Below, piece after piece: positions 57,038 through 64,000 of a stretch of 64,000 nt of DNA. Position 1 is the stretch's first letter. Each line of letters begins with the position of its first letter. The DNA is from Micromonospora chokoriensis (lineage in GTDB: Bacteria; Actinomycetota; Actinomycetes; Mycobacteriales; Micromonosporaceae). The position numbers were made by a program, and so were the translations under genes. The stretch is from the NCBI RefSeq assembly GCF_000718555.1, contig NZ_JOAN01000023.1:1-64000 (forward strand), given 5' to 3'. The notes below the pieces were generated by a model. It did no database searches. It was not told the origin of the DNA and worked only from the letters and a program-made list of their open reading frames with translations.

Positions 57038-57847
57038 GTGAGCGCCGGACCTCGTCTCGCCCTGCCCTGGCGGATCCTCGTCGTGGTCGTCGGCGCCGTG
57101 CTGGTGTGGCTCGTCCTGGGTGCCCTACTCGATCGCGACTACGACCGACCCACCCACGCGGTCGGGGCGATCCTCACCACCGCTGTCGTCGTACCCCTGG
57201 TGGTTGTCGCCCGTCGTTTCCTGGACCGACGCCCGTGGGCCGGCCTCGGGTTGCCATCGCTGCGCGCCGGCTGGCGACGGCTGCTGCTCGGCGCGGCCTG
57301 CTGGCTCGTCCCCGCCGCGGCGGGGTTCGCGCTCTGCCTCGGCCTCGGCTGGGTCGAGATCAGCGTCCGGACGTCCGTCGGGGATGTGCTGCGGGTGGCG
57401 GCGCTGCTGATCGTGCTGGTCTTCCTGAAGGAGGCGCTGCCGGAGGAGCTGGTCTTCCGTGGGTACCTTCAGCGCAACCTCGCCACCCGGCTGCCGGCCG
57501 GGCAGGCGGTCATCGGGCAGGCCGTGCTCTTCACCCTCTTCGGGTTCCTCATCGGGGCGGCCCGATCCGTCGACCGGCTCGCCCTCTTCTTCGTCTTCGC
57601 GCTGCTACTGGGGGCCTTCCGCACCGTCACCGGCGACATCTGGGCCGGCATCGGCCTGCATGTCGCCTTCCAGACGGTCGCTCAGCTCTTCGGGGACGTC
57701 GGGGCGGTCTTCGAGGTGGCCGGCGCGGGCGTCCTGGGGGTCGTGGCCATGGGTGCCATCCCCTTCTCGGTCAGCTGGCTCGTGCTGCGGCACCTTTATC
57801 GGGGCCGCCTGAACTGGCGTGCCCTCGCACCAGACCCGGCGCGCTGA
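57038..57847 (+). CDS. CPBP-family intramembrane metalloprotease
   Basis: About 269 residues, eight transmembrane helices. EALPEELVFRGYLQRNL carries the EExxxR motif, later GAARSVDRLALFFVFALLLG and GLHVAFQ supply the other CPBP (Abi/Rce1) motifs. May process prenylated or small membrane proteins; target unknown. GTG 57038 chosen from the TACGCT box; TTG 57011 is the upstream alternative. Confidence 0.87.
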   Translation: MSAGPRLALPWRILVVVVGAVLVWLVLGALLDRDYDRPTHAVGAILTTAVVVPLVVVARRFLDRRPWAGLGLPSLRAGWRRLLLGAACWLVPAAAGFALCLGLGWVEISVRTSVGDVLRVAALLIVLVFLKEALPEELVFRGYLQRNLATRLPAGQAVIGQAVLFTLFGFLIGAARSVDRLALFFVFALLLGAFRTVTGDIWAGIGLHVAFQTVAQLFGDVGAVFEVAGAGVLGVVAMGAIPFSVSWLVLRHLYRGRLNWRALAPDPAR

Positions 57848-57957
57848 GAGCTGAAGCCTCGGCGTTTGGCCCACCCGCCCGACCGGCGTGGGGAAGAGTG
57901 ACAGGCGAGAGCTGTGCGAGCGACAGCACGGCGTCGGCCGCGTACGGAGGTTTTCAG

Positions 57958-58665
57958 ATGAGCGACACGTCCCCGGCCACGTCTGCCCGCAATGTCGTAC
58001 TGGTCCACGGCGCGTACGCCGACGGCTCCTCCTGGTCCGACGTCATCCCCCTCCTGCAGCGAGCCGGGCTGACGGTCACCGCGGTGCAGAACCCGCTGAC
58101 CACCCTGGCCGACGACGTCGCCGCCACCAACCGTGCCCTCGACCGCCAGGACGGGCCGACGGTGCTGGCGGGCCACTCCTGGGCCGGCACGGTCATCAGC
58201 GAGGCCGGCAACCATCCGATGGTTAGCGCCCTGGTGTACGTCGCGGCCCGCGCGCCGGACGCCGGGGAGGACTACGCCGCGCTCGCCGCGAAGTTCCCCA
58301 CGCCGCCGGCGAACGCTGGTCTCGTGCACCACGGCGGGTACGCGCAGCTGACCGAGAGCGCCTTCCTGAGCGACTTCGCCGGTGGCGTCGACGAGGCCCG
58401 CGCCCGTGCCCTGTACGCGGTGCAGGGGCCGATCGCCGACGACCTCTTCAAGGGCCGCACGACGACGGCCGCCTGGCGGGACAAGCCCTGCTACTACTCG
58501 ATCTCCACGCAGGACCGGACGACCGCTCCGGAGCTGGAACGGTTCCTGGCCGAGCGGATGAACGCGACGACCATCGAGGTCGAGTCCTCACACCTCGCCA
58601 TGGTCACCCACCCGGAGACGATCGCCGACCTGATCCTCATGGCGACCCGGGGCAGCCGAGGCTAA
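57958..58665 (+). CDS. Alpha/beta hydrolase (EstC/salicylate esterase-like)
   Basis: 235 residues: VVLVHGAYADGSSWSDVIPLLQ (oxyanion loop), VLAGHSWAGTVIS (nucleophile elbow GHSWAG), and SSHLAMVTHPE with the catalytic His. Resembles actinobacterial esterases of the EstC group; the natural ester is unknown. ATG 57958 has ACGGAGG upstream. Confidence 0.9.
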   Translation: MSDTSPATSARNVVLVHGAYADGSSWSDVIPLLQRAGLTVTAVQNPLTTLADDVAATNRALDRQDGPTVLAGHSWAGTVISEAGNHPMVSALVYVAARAPDAGEDYAALAAKFPTPPANAGLVHHGGYAQLTESAFLSDFAGGVDEARARALYAVQGPIADDLFKGRTTTAAWRDKPCYYSISTQDRTTAPELERFLAERMNATTIEVESSHLAMVTHPETIADLILMATRGSRG

Positions 58666-58810
58666 CCGCGACGTCCGGCCGTGTCGGGTAGTCGCGATCC
58701 GGCCAGGCGACCAGTTCGACGTTGAGTCCCGGATCGACGTCGTCGGCGTAGTAGGTGACCCTAGCCAGAGTCAGCGCCGTGCGCATGTCGTACGCCTCCT
58801 CGGTGGACAT
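58637..58810 (-). CDS. Small protein of unknown function
   Basis: 57 residues, soluble, acidic (EEAYDMRTALTLARVTYYAD, then DPGLNVELVAWPDRDYP). No family recognised. TATGGT lies 7 bases before the ATG, the leaderless layout used by many genes here, and this is the main support for it. Its end overlaps the convergent hydrolase gene by 29 bases. Confidence 0.5.
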   Translation of the reverse strand: MSTEEAYDMRTALTLARVTYYADDVDPGLNVELVAWPDRDYPTRPDVAVSLGCPGSP

Positions 58811-59121
58811 GTCACCGACCATACGTCCCGACTCCACTTTGACGCCGGCCGTGCGCGGGCGTGCTCGGGTCGGAACGCCTGGGCTTGACGAGGCGTATAG
58901 ATCAGAGGTTTACTGCGTCAGCGACGCCAATCGATGAATTGTTATCGCTCACAGTGTCTAGTAGGGATCGTCGGCTGGCCCAGCACACCACCCCACCACC
59001 CCACCATCGCGCAGCACCTCAGCCGAGCATCGGCGGCCCGGCTTCCGCACCACCGCCACCCTGACCCCTGGCCTGCCCATGCGCACGCCCTGAGGTCGAC
59101 GCTCAGCAGAGGAGCAAGACC
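58811..59121. other. Intergenic control region of the ThuA-PQQ dehydrogenase pair
   Basis: No gene supported. It contains the TATGGT box of the small gene (58818-58823, minus strand), the operator at 58940-58953, and the GGAG site before ATG 59122. TTGACG at 58885 could be a -35 but has no convincing partner. Confidence 0.5.
58940..58953. promoter_or_regulatory. LacI-family operator before the ThuA gene
   Basis: TGTTATCGCTCACA, identical over 16 bases (with AGT... continuing ACAGT) and in the same orientation to the xylanase site at 813-826, about 170 bases upstream of ATG 59122. Confidence 0.65.
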
Positions 59122-60309
59122 ATGCGTTCCCGTCCCCGCCTGTTGGCACTCGTCACCGGATTGGCCGTCATGCTGGCCAGCCTGGTCGCCCTGCCGACCC
59201 CCGCCGCCGCGGCACCACTGACCAAGGTCCTGGTGTTCAGCAAGACCGCCGGCTTCCGCCACTCGTCCATCCCCAACGGCATCGCCGCGATCCAGCAGCT
59301 CGGCTCGGCCAACGGCTTCACCGTGACCTCGACCGAGGACGCCGCGCAGTTCACCACCTCCAACCTGGCCCAGTACCAGGCGGTGGTCTTCCTGTCGACG
59401 ACCGGCGACGTCCTCAACGCCAGCCAGCAGACCGCGTTCGAGTCGTACATCGCCGCCGGCGGCGGGTACGTCGGCGTGCACGCCGCCGCCGACACCGAGT
59501 ACAGCTGGGCGTGGTACGGCGGGCTGGTCGGGGCGTGGTTCGACTCGCACCCGGCGATCCAGAACGCCACCGTGCGGATCGAGGACCAGACCAACCCGTC
59601 CACCGCGCACCTCGGCACCACCTGGGTCCGCTCCGACGAGTGGTACAACTACCGCACCAACCCCCGCTCGGGCGCGCGGGTCCTCGCCAACCTCGACGAG
59701 TCGTCCTACAGCGGCGGCAACATGAGCGGCGACCACCCGATCACCTGGTGCAAGGCGTACGGCGGCGGGCGTGCCTGGTACACGGGCCTCGGCCACACCG
59801 AGGCGTCGTACACCGACCCGAACTTCACCCGGATGCTGCTCGGCGGTCTCCAGGTCGCTGCGGGCTCCGTGACTGCCGACTGCTCGCCGCGCACCACGAC
59901 CCCGCCGCCCACCACCAGCGGCTCCACCCTGCGGGCCCGGGCCAACAACCAGTACGTCAGCTCGCTCAACGCCACCACCGCGCTGATCGCCAACAAGGCC
60001 AGCGTCGGCACCACCGAGCGCTTCGACCTGGTCAACCTCGCCAACGGCAACGTGGCGCTGCGCGCCAAGGGCAACGGTCAGTTCGTCGCGGCTGAGAACG
60101 CCGGGGCCGCCGCGCTGATCGCCAACCGGGCCACTGCCGGCGCGTGGGAGACGTTCCAGCTGGTCCGCAACTCCGACGGCACGGTGAGCCTGCGGGCCAC
60201 GGTGAACAACCGTTACGTCGCCGCCGACAACGGAGGCGCCTCCCCGCTGATCGCCAACCGGACCTCCATCGGCCAGTGGGAGAAGTTCGACCTCGTCACC
60301 ACCAGCTGA
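59122..60309 (+). CDS. Secreted ThuA-domain protein with fascin-like beta-trefoil
   Basis: 395 residues: Sec signal (cleavage near AAAAP), ThuA flavodoxin-like domain (about 32-255) with VLVFSKTAGFRHSSIPNGI, GGYVGVHAAADTEY and GRAWYTGLGHTEASY, a Thr/Pro linker, and a fascin-like trefoil (about 267-395) of repeated LRARxNxQYV units. ThuA domains occur in sugar catabolism, and in secreted form beside sugar dehydrogenases; chemistry is not settled. The operator upstream ties it to the hemicellulase regulon. The PQQ dehydrogenase follows after 87 bases. Confidence 0.88.
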   Translation: MRSRPRLLALVTGLAVMLASLVALPTPAAAAPLTKVLVFSKTAGFRHSSIPNGIAAIQQLGSANGFTVTSTEDAAQFTTSNLAQYQAVVFLSTTGDVLNASQQTAFESYIAAGGGYVGVHAAADTEYSWAWYGGLVGAWFDSHPAIQNATVRIEDQTNPSTAHLGTTWVRSDEWYNYRTNPRSGARVLANLDESSYSGGNMSGDHPITWCKAYGGGRAWYTGLGHTEASYTDPNFTRMLLGGLQVAAGSVTADCSPRTTTPPPTTSGSTLRARANNQYVSSLNATTALIANKASVGTTERFDLVNLANGNVALRAKGNGQFVAAENAGAAALIANRATAGAWETFQLVRNSDGTVSLRATVNNRYVAADNGGASPLIANRTSIGQWEKFDLVTTS

Positions 60310-60396
60310 CCGCGCCTCGACGCGCCGTTTCACCACCCCCTCCCGGCCGTGGTGCGCCCCCGCACGCCCGGCCCCGGTCGTCGAGAAAGGACGATC

Positions 60397-63225
60397 ATGC
60401 TCTCGTACCCCCGGCGCTGGCCCCGGGCCCTCGTCGCGGCGGTCACCACCGTCGCGAGCGTTGCCCTGGCTGTGGCCGCACCGTCCACCGCGCAGGCGGC
60501 GGTCATTCCCGCCTCCGACTATCAGCAGGTCAAGCTCGCCACCGGCTCCGGCGAGCTGGGTGAGGCGATGTCCCTGGCCGTCCTGCCCAACCGCTCGGTG
60601 CTGCACACCGCCCGCAACGGCGTCCTACGGGTCACCGACGTGGCGGGCAACACCAAGGTCTCCGGCACCCTGTCCGTCTACACCCACGACGAGGAGGGGT
60701 TGCAGGGCGTCGCCGTCGACCCCAACTTCGCCACCAACCGGTGGATCTACCTGTACTACTCCCCCACGTTGAGCACCCCGTCCGGGGACGCACCCACCAC
60801 CGGCTCCCAGACCGACTGGGACCGCTGGAAGGGGCACCTGCGGCTGTCCCGGTTCACCCTCAACAGCGACGACACGCTCAACCTGGGCACCGAGAAGATC
60901 GTGCTCCAGGTCGCCAACGACCGTGGGCAGTGCTGCCACGTCGGCGGTGATCTGGACTTCGACGCCGCCGGCAACCTGTACCTGACCACCGGCGACGACA
61001 CCAACCCGTTCGAGTCGTCCGGCTACGCGCCACTTGACGAACGGACCAACCGCAACCCGCAGTTCGACGCCCAGCGCTCGGCGGGTAACACCAACGACCT
61101 GCGGGGCAAGGTGCTGCGGATCAAGCCGCAGGCGGACGGTACGTACACCATCCCGTCGGGCAACCTGTTCGCCCCCGGCACGGCCAACACCCGTCCGGAG
61201 ATCTACGCGATGGGTCTGCGCAACCCGTTCCGGATGAGCGTCGACAAGGCGACCGGGGTCGTCTACCTCGGCGACTACGGCCCCGACGCCGGGAGCACGA
61301 ACTCCAGCCGGGGCCCGCAGGGTCAGGTGGAGTTCAACCGCATCGCGGCGCCCGGCAACTACGGCTGGCCGTACTGCACCGGCACCAACACGAGCACCGA
61401 AACATACAACGAATACACCTTCCCGTCCGGGCCGTCGCAGTCCAAGTACAACTGCACGGGCGGGCCGACCAACAACTCGTTCCGCAACACCGGGCTCGGC
61501 ACGCTGCCCGCGGCGAAGCCGGCCTGGATCAAGTACGCCGGCGACTCCGGGTCACCGTCGGAGTTCGGCAGCGGCTCGGAATCACCGATGGGCGGGCCGG
61601 TCTACCGCTACGACGCCTCGCTCAACTCCAGCATCAAGTTTCCGCAGTCGCTCAACGGCCAGTTCTTCGCCGGTGAGTACGGCCGCCGCTGGATCAAGGC
61701 GATCGCGGTCAACTCGGACGGCTCCCGCGGGGAGATCTCCAACTTCCCGTGGACCGGAACCCAGGTCATGGACATGGCCTTCGGCCCGGACGGCGCGCTC
61801 TACGTGCTGGACTACGGCACCGGCTCGAACAACCAGGCGCTCTTCCGGATCGAGTACATCGGCGGCGGCAACCGCAGCCCCATCGCGGTGGCCTCGGCGA
61901 ACCCGACCTCGGGGGCCAACCCGCTGACGGTCAACTTCTCGTCGGCCGGCAGCTCCGACCCCGAGGGTGGGGCGCTGAGCTACCTGTGGACCTTCGGCGA
62001 CGGCACCACGTCGACGGCGGCCAACCCCACGAAGACGTACACCACCAACGGCACGTACTCCCCCACGCTGAAGGTCACCGACCCGGCCGGGCTGTCCGGC
62101 ACGGCGAGCCTGATCGTCACCGTGGGCAATACCGCGCCGACGGTGACGCTCACCCTGCCCACCGACGGGCAGCTGTTCAACTTCGGCGACACGGTGCCGT
62201 ACCAGATCTCGGTGAGTGACCCGCAGGACGGCACAATCGACTGCGCTCGGGTGAGTCTCACCTACGCGCTGGGCCACGACAGTCACGCTCACCAGATCAC
62301 CTCGAAGACCGGGTGCAGCGGCACGATCACCGTGCCGACCGACGGCGAGCACGACGCTGCGGCCAACATCTACGGCGTCTTCGACGCCGCGTACACCGAC
62401 AACGGCGCGCTCACCACGCACAGCATCAGGACGCTGCAACCGAAGCACCGCCAGGGTGAGCACTTCGGCGCCCAGTCCGGAGTCCAGGCCACCGACCACA
62501 CCAACGCCGAGGGCGGCCGCACGGCCGGGTTCATCGAGAACAACGACTGGATCTCGTACCAGCCGTACAACCTGTCCAACGCGAACCGGTTCACCGCGCG
62601 GGTCTCCTCGGCCGGCGCCGGTGGCACCATCGAGGTCCGCGCCGGGTCCGCCACCGGCACCCTGCTCGGCACCGTCACGGTACCGGTGACCGGCAACTGG
62701 GAGACCTTCGTCGACGCGTCCGCCACGATCAGCAACCCGCCCTCCGCGTCGACCACGCTGTACCTGGTCTTCAAGGGTGGGTCGGGCTACCTGTTCGATG
62801 TCGACGCGTTCACCTTCACCACCGGCACCAGCAGCAACCCGGTGAGCACCCTGCGGGCGCAGGTCAACAGCCAGTACGTGTCGGCGGTCGGCACCACCGC
62901 GTTGATCGCCAACAAGGCCAGCGTCGGCACGACCGAGCAGTTCGACCGGGTCGACGCCGGCAACGGCAACATCGCCCTGCGCTCGCGCGCCAACGGGCTC
63001 TACGTCTCCGCCACGAACGCGGGCACCGCACCGTTGGTCGCCAATGCCACGACGATCGGATCGTGGGAGACCTTCCAGCTCATCACCAACTCGGATGGGA
63101 CGGTGAGCCTGCGGGCAACGGTCAACAGCCAGATCGTGGCTGCCGAGAACGCCGGGGCGGGGTCGCTGATCGCCAACCGCACGTCGGTCGGTTCCTGGGA
63201 GAGGTTCATCCTGACCACTGGATAA
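60397..63225 (+). CDS. Secreted PQQ-dependent sugar dehydrogenase with PKD, CBM6 and fascin-like domains
   Basis: 942 residues: Sec signal (cleavage near AQAA), glucose/sorbosone dehydrogenase six-blade propeller (about 35-485; EEGLQGVAVDPNF, CCHVGGDLDFDAAGNLYLTTGD, AMGLRNPFRM, NRIAAPGNYGWPYC), PKD domain (about 491-575; FGDGTTS), an Ig-like stretch, CBM6 (about 687-808; EGGRTAGFIENNDWISY) and a fascin-like trefoil (816-942). Oxidises sugars outside the cell and could donate electrons to other secreted oxidases. ATG 60397 has GAAAGGA upstream. Terminator at 63241. Confidence 0.9.
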   Translation: MLSYPRRWPRALVAAVTTVASVALAVAAPSTAQAAVIPASDYQQVKLATGSGELGEAMSLAVLPNRSVLHTARNGVLRVTDVAGNTKVSGTLSVYTHDEEGLQGVAVDPNFATNRWIYLYYSPTLSTPSGDAPTTGSQTDWDRWKGHLRLSRFTLNSDDTLNLGTEKIVLQVANDRGQCCHVGGDLDFDAAGNLYLTTGDDTNPFESSGYAPLDERTNRNPQFDAQRSAGNTNDLRGKVLRIKPQADGTYTIPSGNLFAPGTANTRPEIYAMGLRNPFRMSVDKATGVVYLGDYGPDAGSTNSSRGPQGQVEFNRIAAPGNYGWPYCTGTNTSTETYNEYTFPSGPSQSKYNCTGGPTNNSFRNTGLGTLPAAKPAWIKYAGDSGSPSEFGSGSESPMGGPVYRYDASLNSSIKFPQSLNGQFFAGEYGRRWIKAIAVNSDGSRGEISNFPWTGTQVMDMAFGPDGALYVLDYGTGSNNQALFRIEYIGGGNRSPIAVASANPTSGANPLTVNFSSAGSSDPEGGALSYLWTFGDGTTSTAANPTKTYTTNGTYSPTLKVTDPAGLSGTASLIVTVGNTAPTVTLTLPTDGQLFNFGDTVPYQISVSDPQDGTIDCARVSLTYALGHDSHAHQITSKTGCSGTITVPTDGEHDAAANIYGVFDAAYTDNGALTTHSIRTLQPKHRQGEHFGAQSGVQATDHTNAEGGRTAGFIENNDWISYQPYNLSNANRFTARVSSAGAGGTIEVRAGSATGTLLGTVTVPVTGNWETFVDASATISNPPSASTTLYLVFKGGSGYLFDVDAFTFTTGTSSNPVSTLRAQVNSQYVSAVGTTALIANKASVGTTEQFDRVDAGNGNIALRSRANGLYVSATNAGTAPLVANATTIGSWETFQLITNSDGTVSLRATVNSQIVAAENAGAGSLIANRTSVGSWERFILTTG

Positions 63226-63240
63226 CGGGTGGTGGGTGGT

Positions 63241-63273
63241 GGGCCCGGCCTGGACGGTGACCAGGTCGGGCCC
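63241..63273. terminator. Bidirectional terminator between the PQQ dehydrogenase and the XRE regulator
   Basis: GGGCCCGGCCTGG pairs with CCAGGTCGGGCCC (63241-63253, 63261-63273) with one G-T wobble and a 7-base loop, between convergent genes. Confidence 0.65.
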
Positions 63274-64000
63274 TACCGCATGAAGTAGGCGGCGCTCTCC
63301 GGGTCTGCCGGGTAGTAGGACTCCACCGCGATCTCGTCGATGGTGATGTCCATCGGGGTACCGAACGTGGTGATGGTCGAGAACAGCCGCAGCTCGCGTC
63401 CACCGATCCGCAGGATCATCGGGAGCACCACGTCGGCGTCGACCCGCTGGCCAGTCGGGTCTGCAGGCAACGGGTGCAGCAGCTCTTCGTAGAGGGCGGC
63501 CAGCTCCGCGTCGGGGGCGGCGGCGAGTTGCCGCGAGATCCGGCTGCGGAACACCGCCCGCACGTCCGCCAGGTTGACGACCAGCGGGGCGAGCCCGCGC
63601 GGGTCCAGGCCCAGCCGAACCAGGTTCACCGGTGGCCGCAACAGCTCGGGCGCGACGTGCGCGAAGAACGGGTCGACCGCACGGTTGGTCATGACGATGT
63701 TCCACCGCCGGTCGAAGACCAGCGCCGGGTACGGCTCGTGCGCCTGGAGCACCCTGCGGACCGCGTCGAGGGCACCGGACAGGGCGGTGTCGTCGAGCGG
63801 ACGCTGTGCGTAGCGGGGTGCGAAGCCGGCGGCGAGCAACAGCTGATTGCGCTCACGCAGCGGCACGTGCAGCTGATCGGCGAGCCGGAGGATCATGTCG
63901 ACGCTCGGCGTGGACTTGCCGGTCTCCACCAGGCTGACGTGCCGGGCCGAGACGTCCGCGGCGATCGCCAGGTCGAGTTGGCTGAGCCCCCGGCGCTTGC
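63273..64000 (-). CDS. XRE-family regulator with MmyB-type ligand domain (N terminus outside the window)
   Basis: 242 residues seen. The visible N-terminal part is an XRE helix-turn-helix (RRGLSQLDLAIAADVSARHV, SLVETGKSTPS), followed by the MmyB-like PAS-type domain (YPALVFDRRWNIVMTNRAVDPFF, NLVRLGLDPRGLAPLVVN). Frame is open through the window edge, so the gene starts beyond 64000. An internal GTG at 63929 is not a start because the HTH lies before it. Confidence 0.88.
   Translation of the reverse strand, partial: KRRGLSQLDLAIAADVSARHVSLVETGKSTPSVDMILRLADQLHVPLRERNQLLLAAGFAPRYAQRPLDDTALSGALDAVRRVLQAHEPYPALVFDRRWNIVMTNRAVDPFFAHVAPELLRPPVNLVRLGLDPRGLAPLVVNLADVRAVFRSRISRQLAAAPDAELAALYEELLHPLPADPTGQRVDADVVLPMILRIGGRELRLFSTITTFGTPMDITIDEIAVESYYPADPESAAYFMR

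Noticed and set aside
61582..63705. 707-codon minus-strand open frame
   Set aside because: Antisense of the PQQ dehydrogenase and, past the terminator, out of phase with the XRE regulator; no domain signal.

Overview
The window is high-GC DNA with frequent GTG starts and reads as the chromosome of a filamentous actinobacterium. A complete Pup-proteasome system (pup, prcB, prcA, dop, pafA, arc/mpa and the regulators pafB/pafC) next to tatA, tatC and helY fixes it as Actinobacteria. The secreted plant-polysaccharide enzymes with carbohydrate-binding modules, and the general style of the proteins, suggest Micromonosporaceae (Micromonospora-like); that family assignment is inference.

Layout. (1) 1-6939: secreted hemicellulases: a GH10 xylanase cut by the window edge, a GH43 arabinoxylan enzyme with CBM6, a GH43-CBM42 enzyme and a GH127 beta-L-arabinofuranosidase. 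LacI-type operators lie upstream of three of these transcription units. (2) 7104-9957: exported beta-propeller, exported EEP-type phosphatase/nuclease and an MHYT membrane sensor. (3) 10123-26402: the pafA-pafB-pafC-tatA-tatC-helY chromosome segment, with transporters, an ArsR-ArsC fusion, a CDF metal transporter and a DUF3866 gene interspersed. (4) 26471-33348: a dTDP-rhamnose and cell-surface glycan cluster (rfbC, rfbA, rfbB, rfbD, two GT2 enzymes, a flippase-like protein). (5) 33412-46485: prcA, prcB, an endonuclease VII-like gene, pup, dop, a large GT-C-like membrane protein, arc, a ferredoxin, an unknown protein, trmI, a site-2 protease and a RecB-family nuclease. (6) 46581-58665: response regulator, MacB-type ABC exporter and mixed housekeeping genes. 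(7) 59122-63225: a ThuA-fold protein and a PQQ sugar dehydrogenase, both ending in fascin-like beta-trefoils, preceded by a copy of the operator found at the xylanase. (8) A partial XRE regulator at the right edge.

How it fits together. Pup is tagged for use by Dop, attached by PafA, recognised by the ARC ATPase and fed to PrcA/PrcB; PafBC is known as a DNA-damage regulator. The glycan cluster sits between prcA and pafA, so the usual proteasome neighbourhood is split. The Tat exporter encoded here is the predicted export route for two of the glycosidases encoded here (twin-arginine signals). The hemicellulases and the ThuA/PQQ pair share an operator and probably form one regulon, although its regulator is not in the window.

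A recurring feature is a TANNNT -10 box placed 6-8 bases before an ATG/GTG. This indicates leaderless mRNAs for more than a dozen genes, and it was used to choose their starts. I found no rRNA, tRNA, CRISPR array, insertion sequence or prophage.
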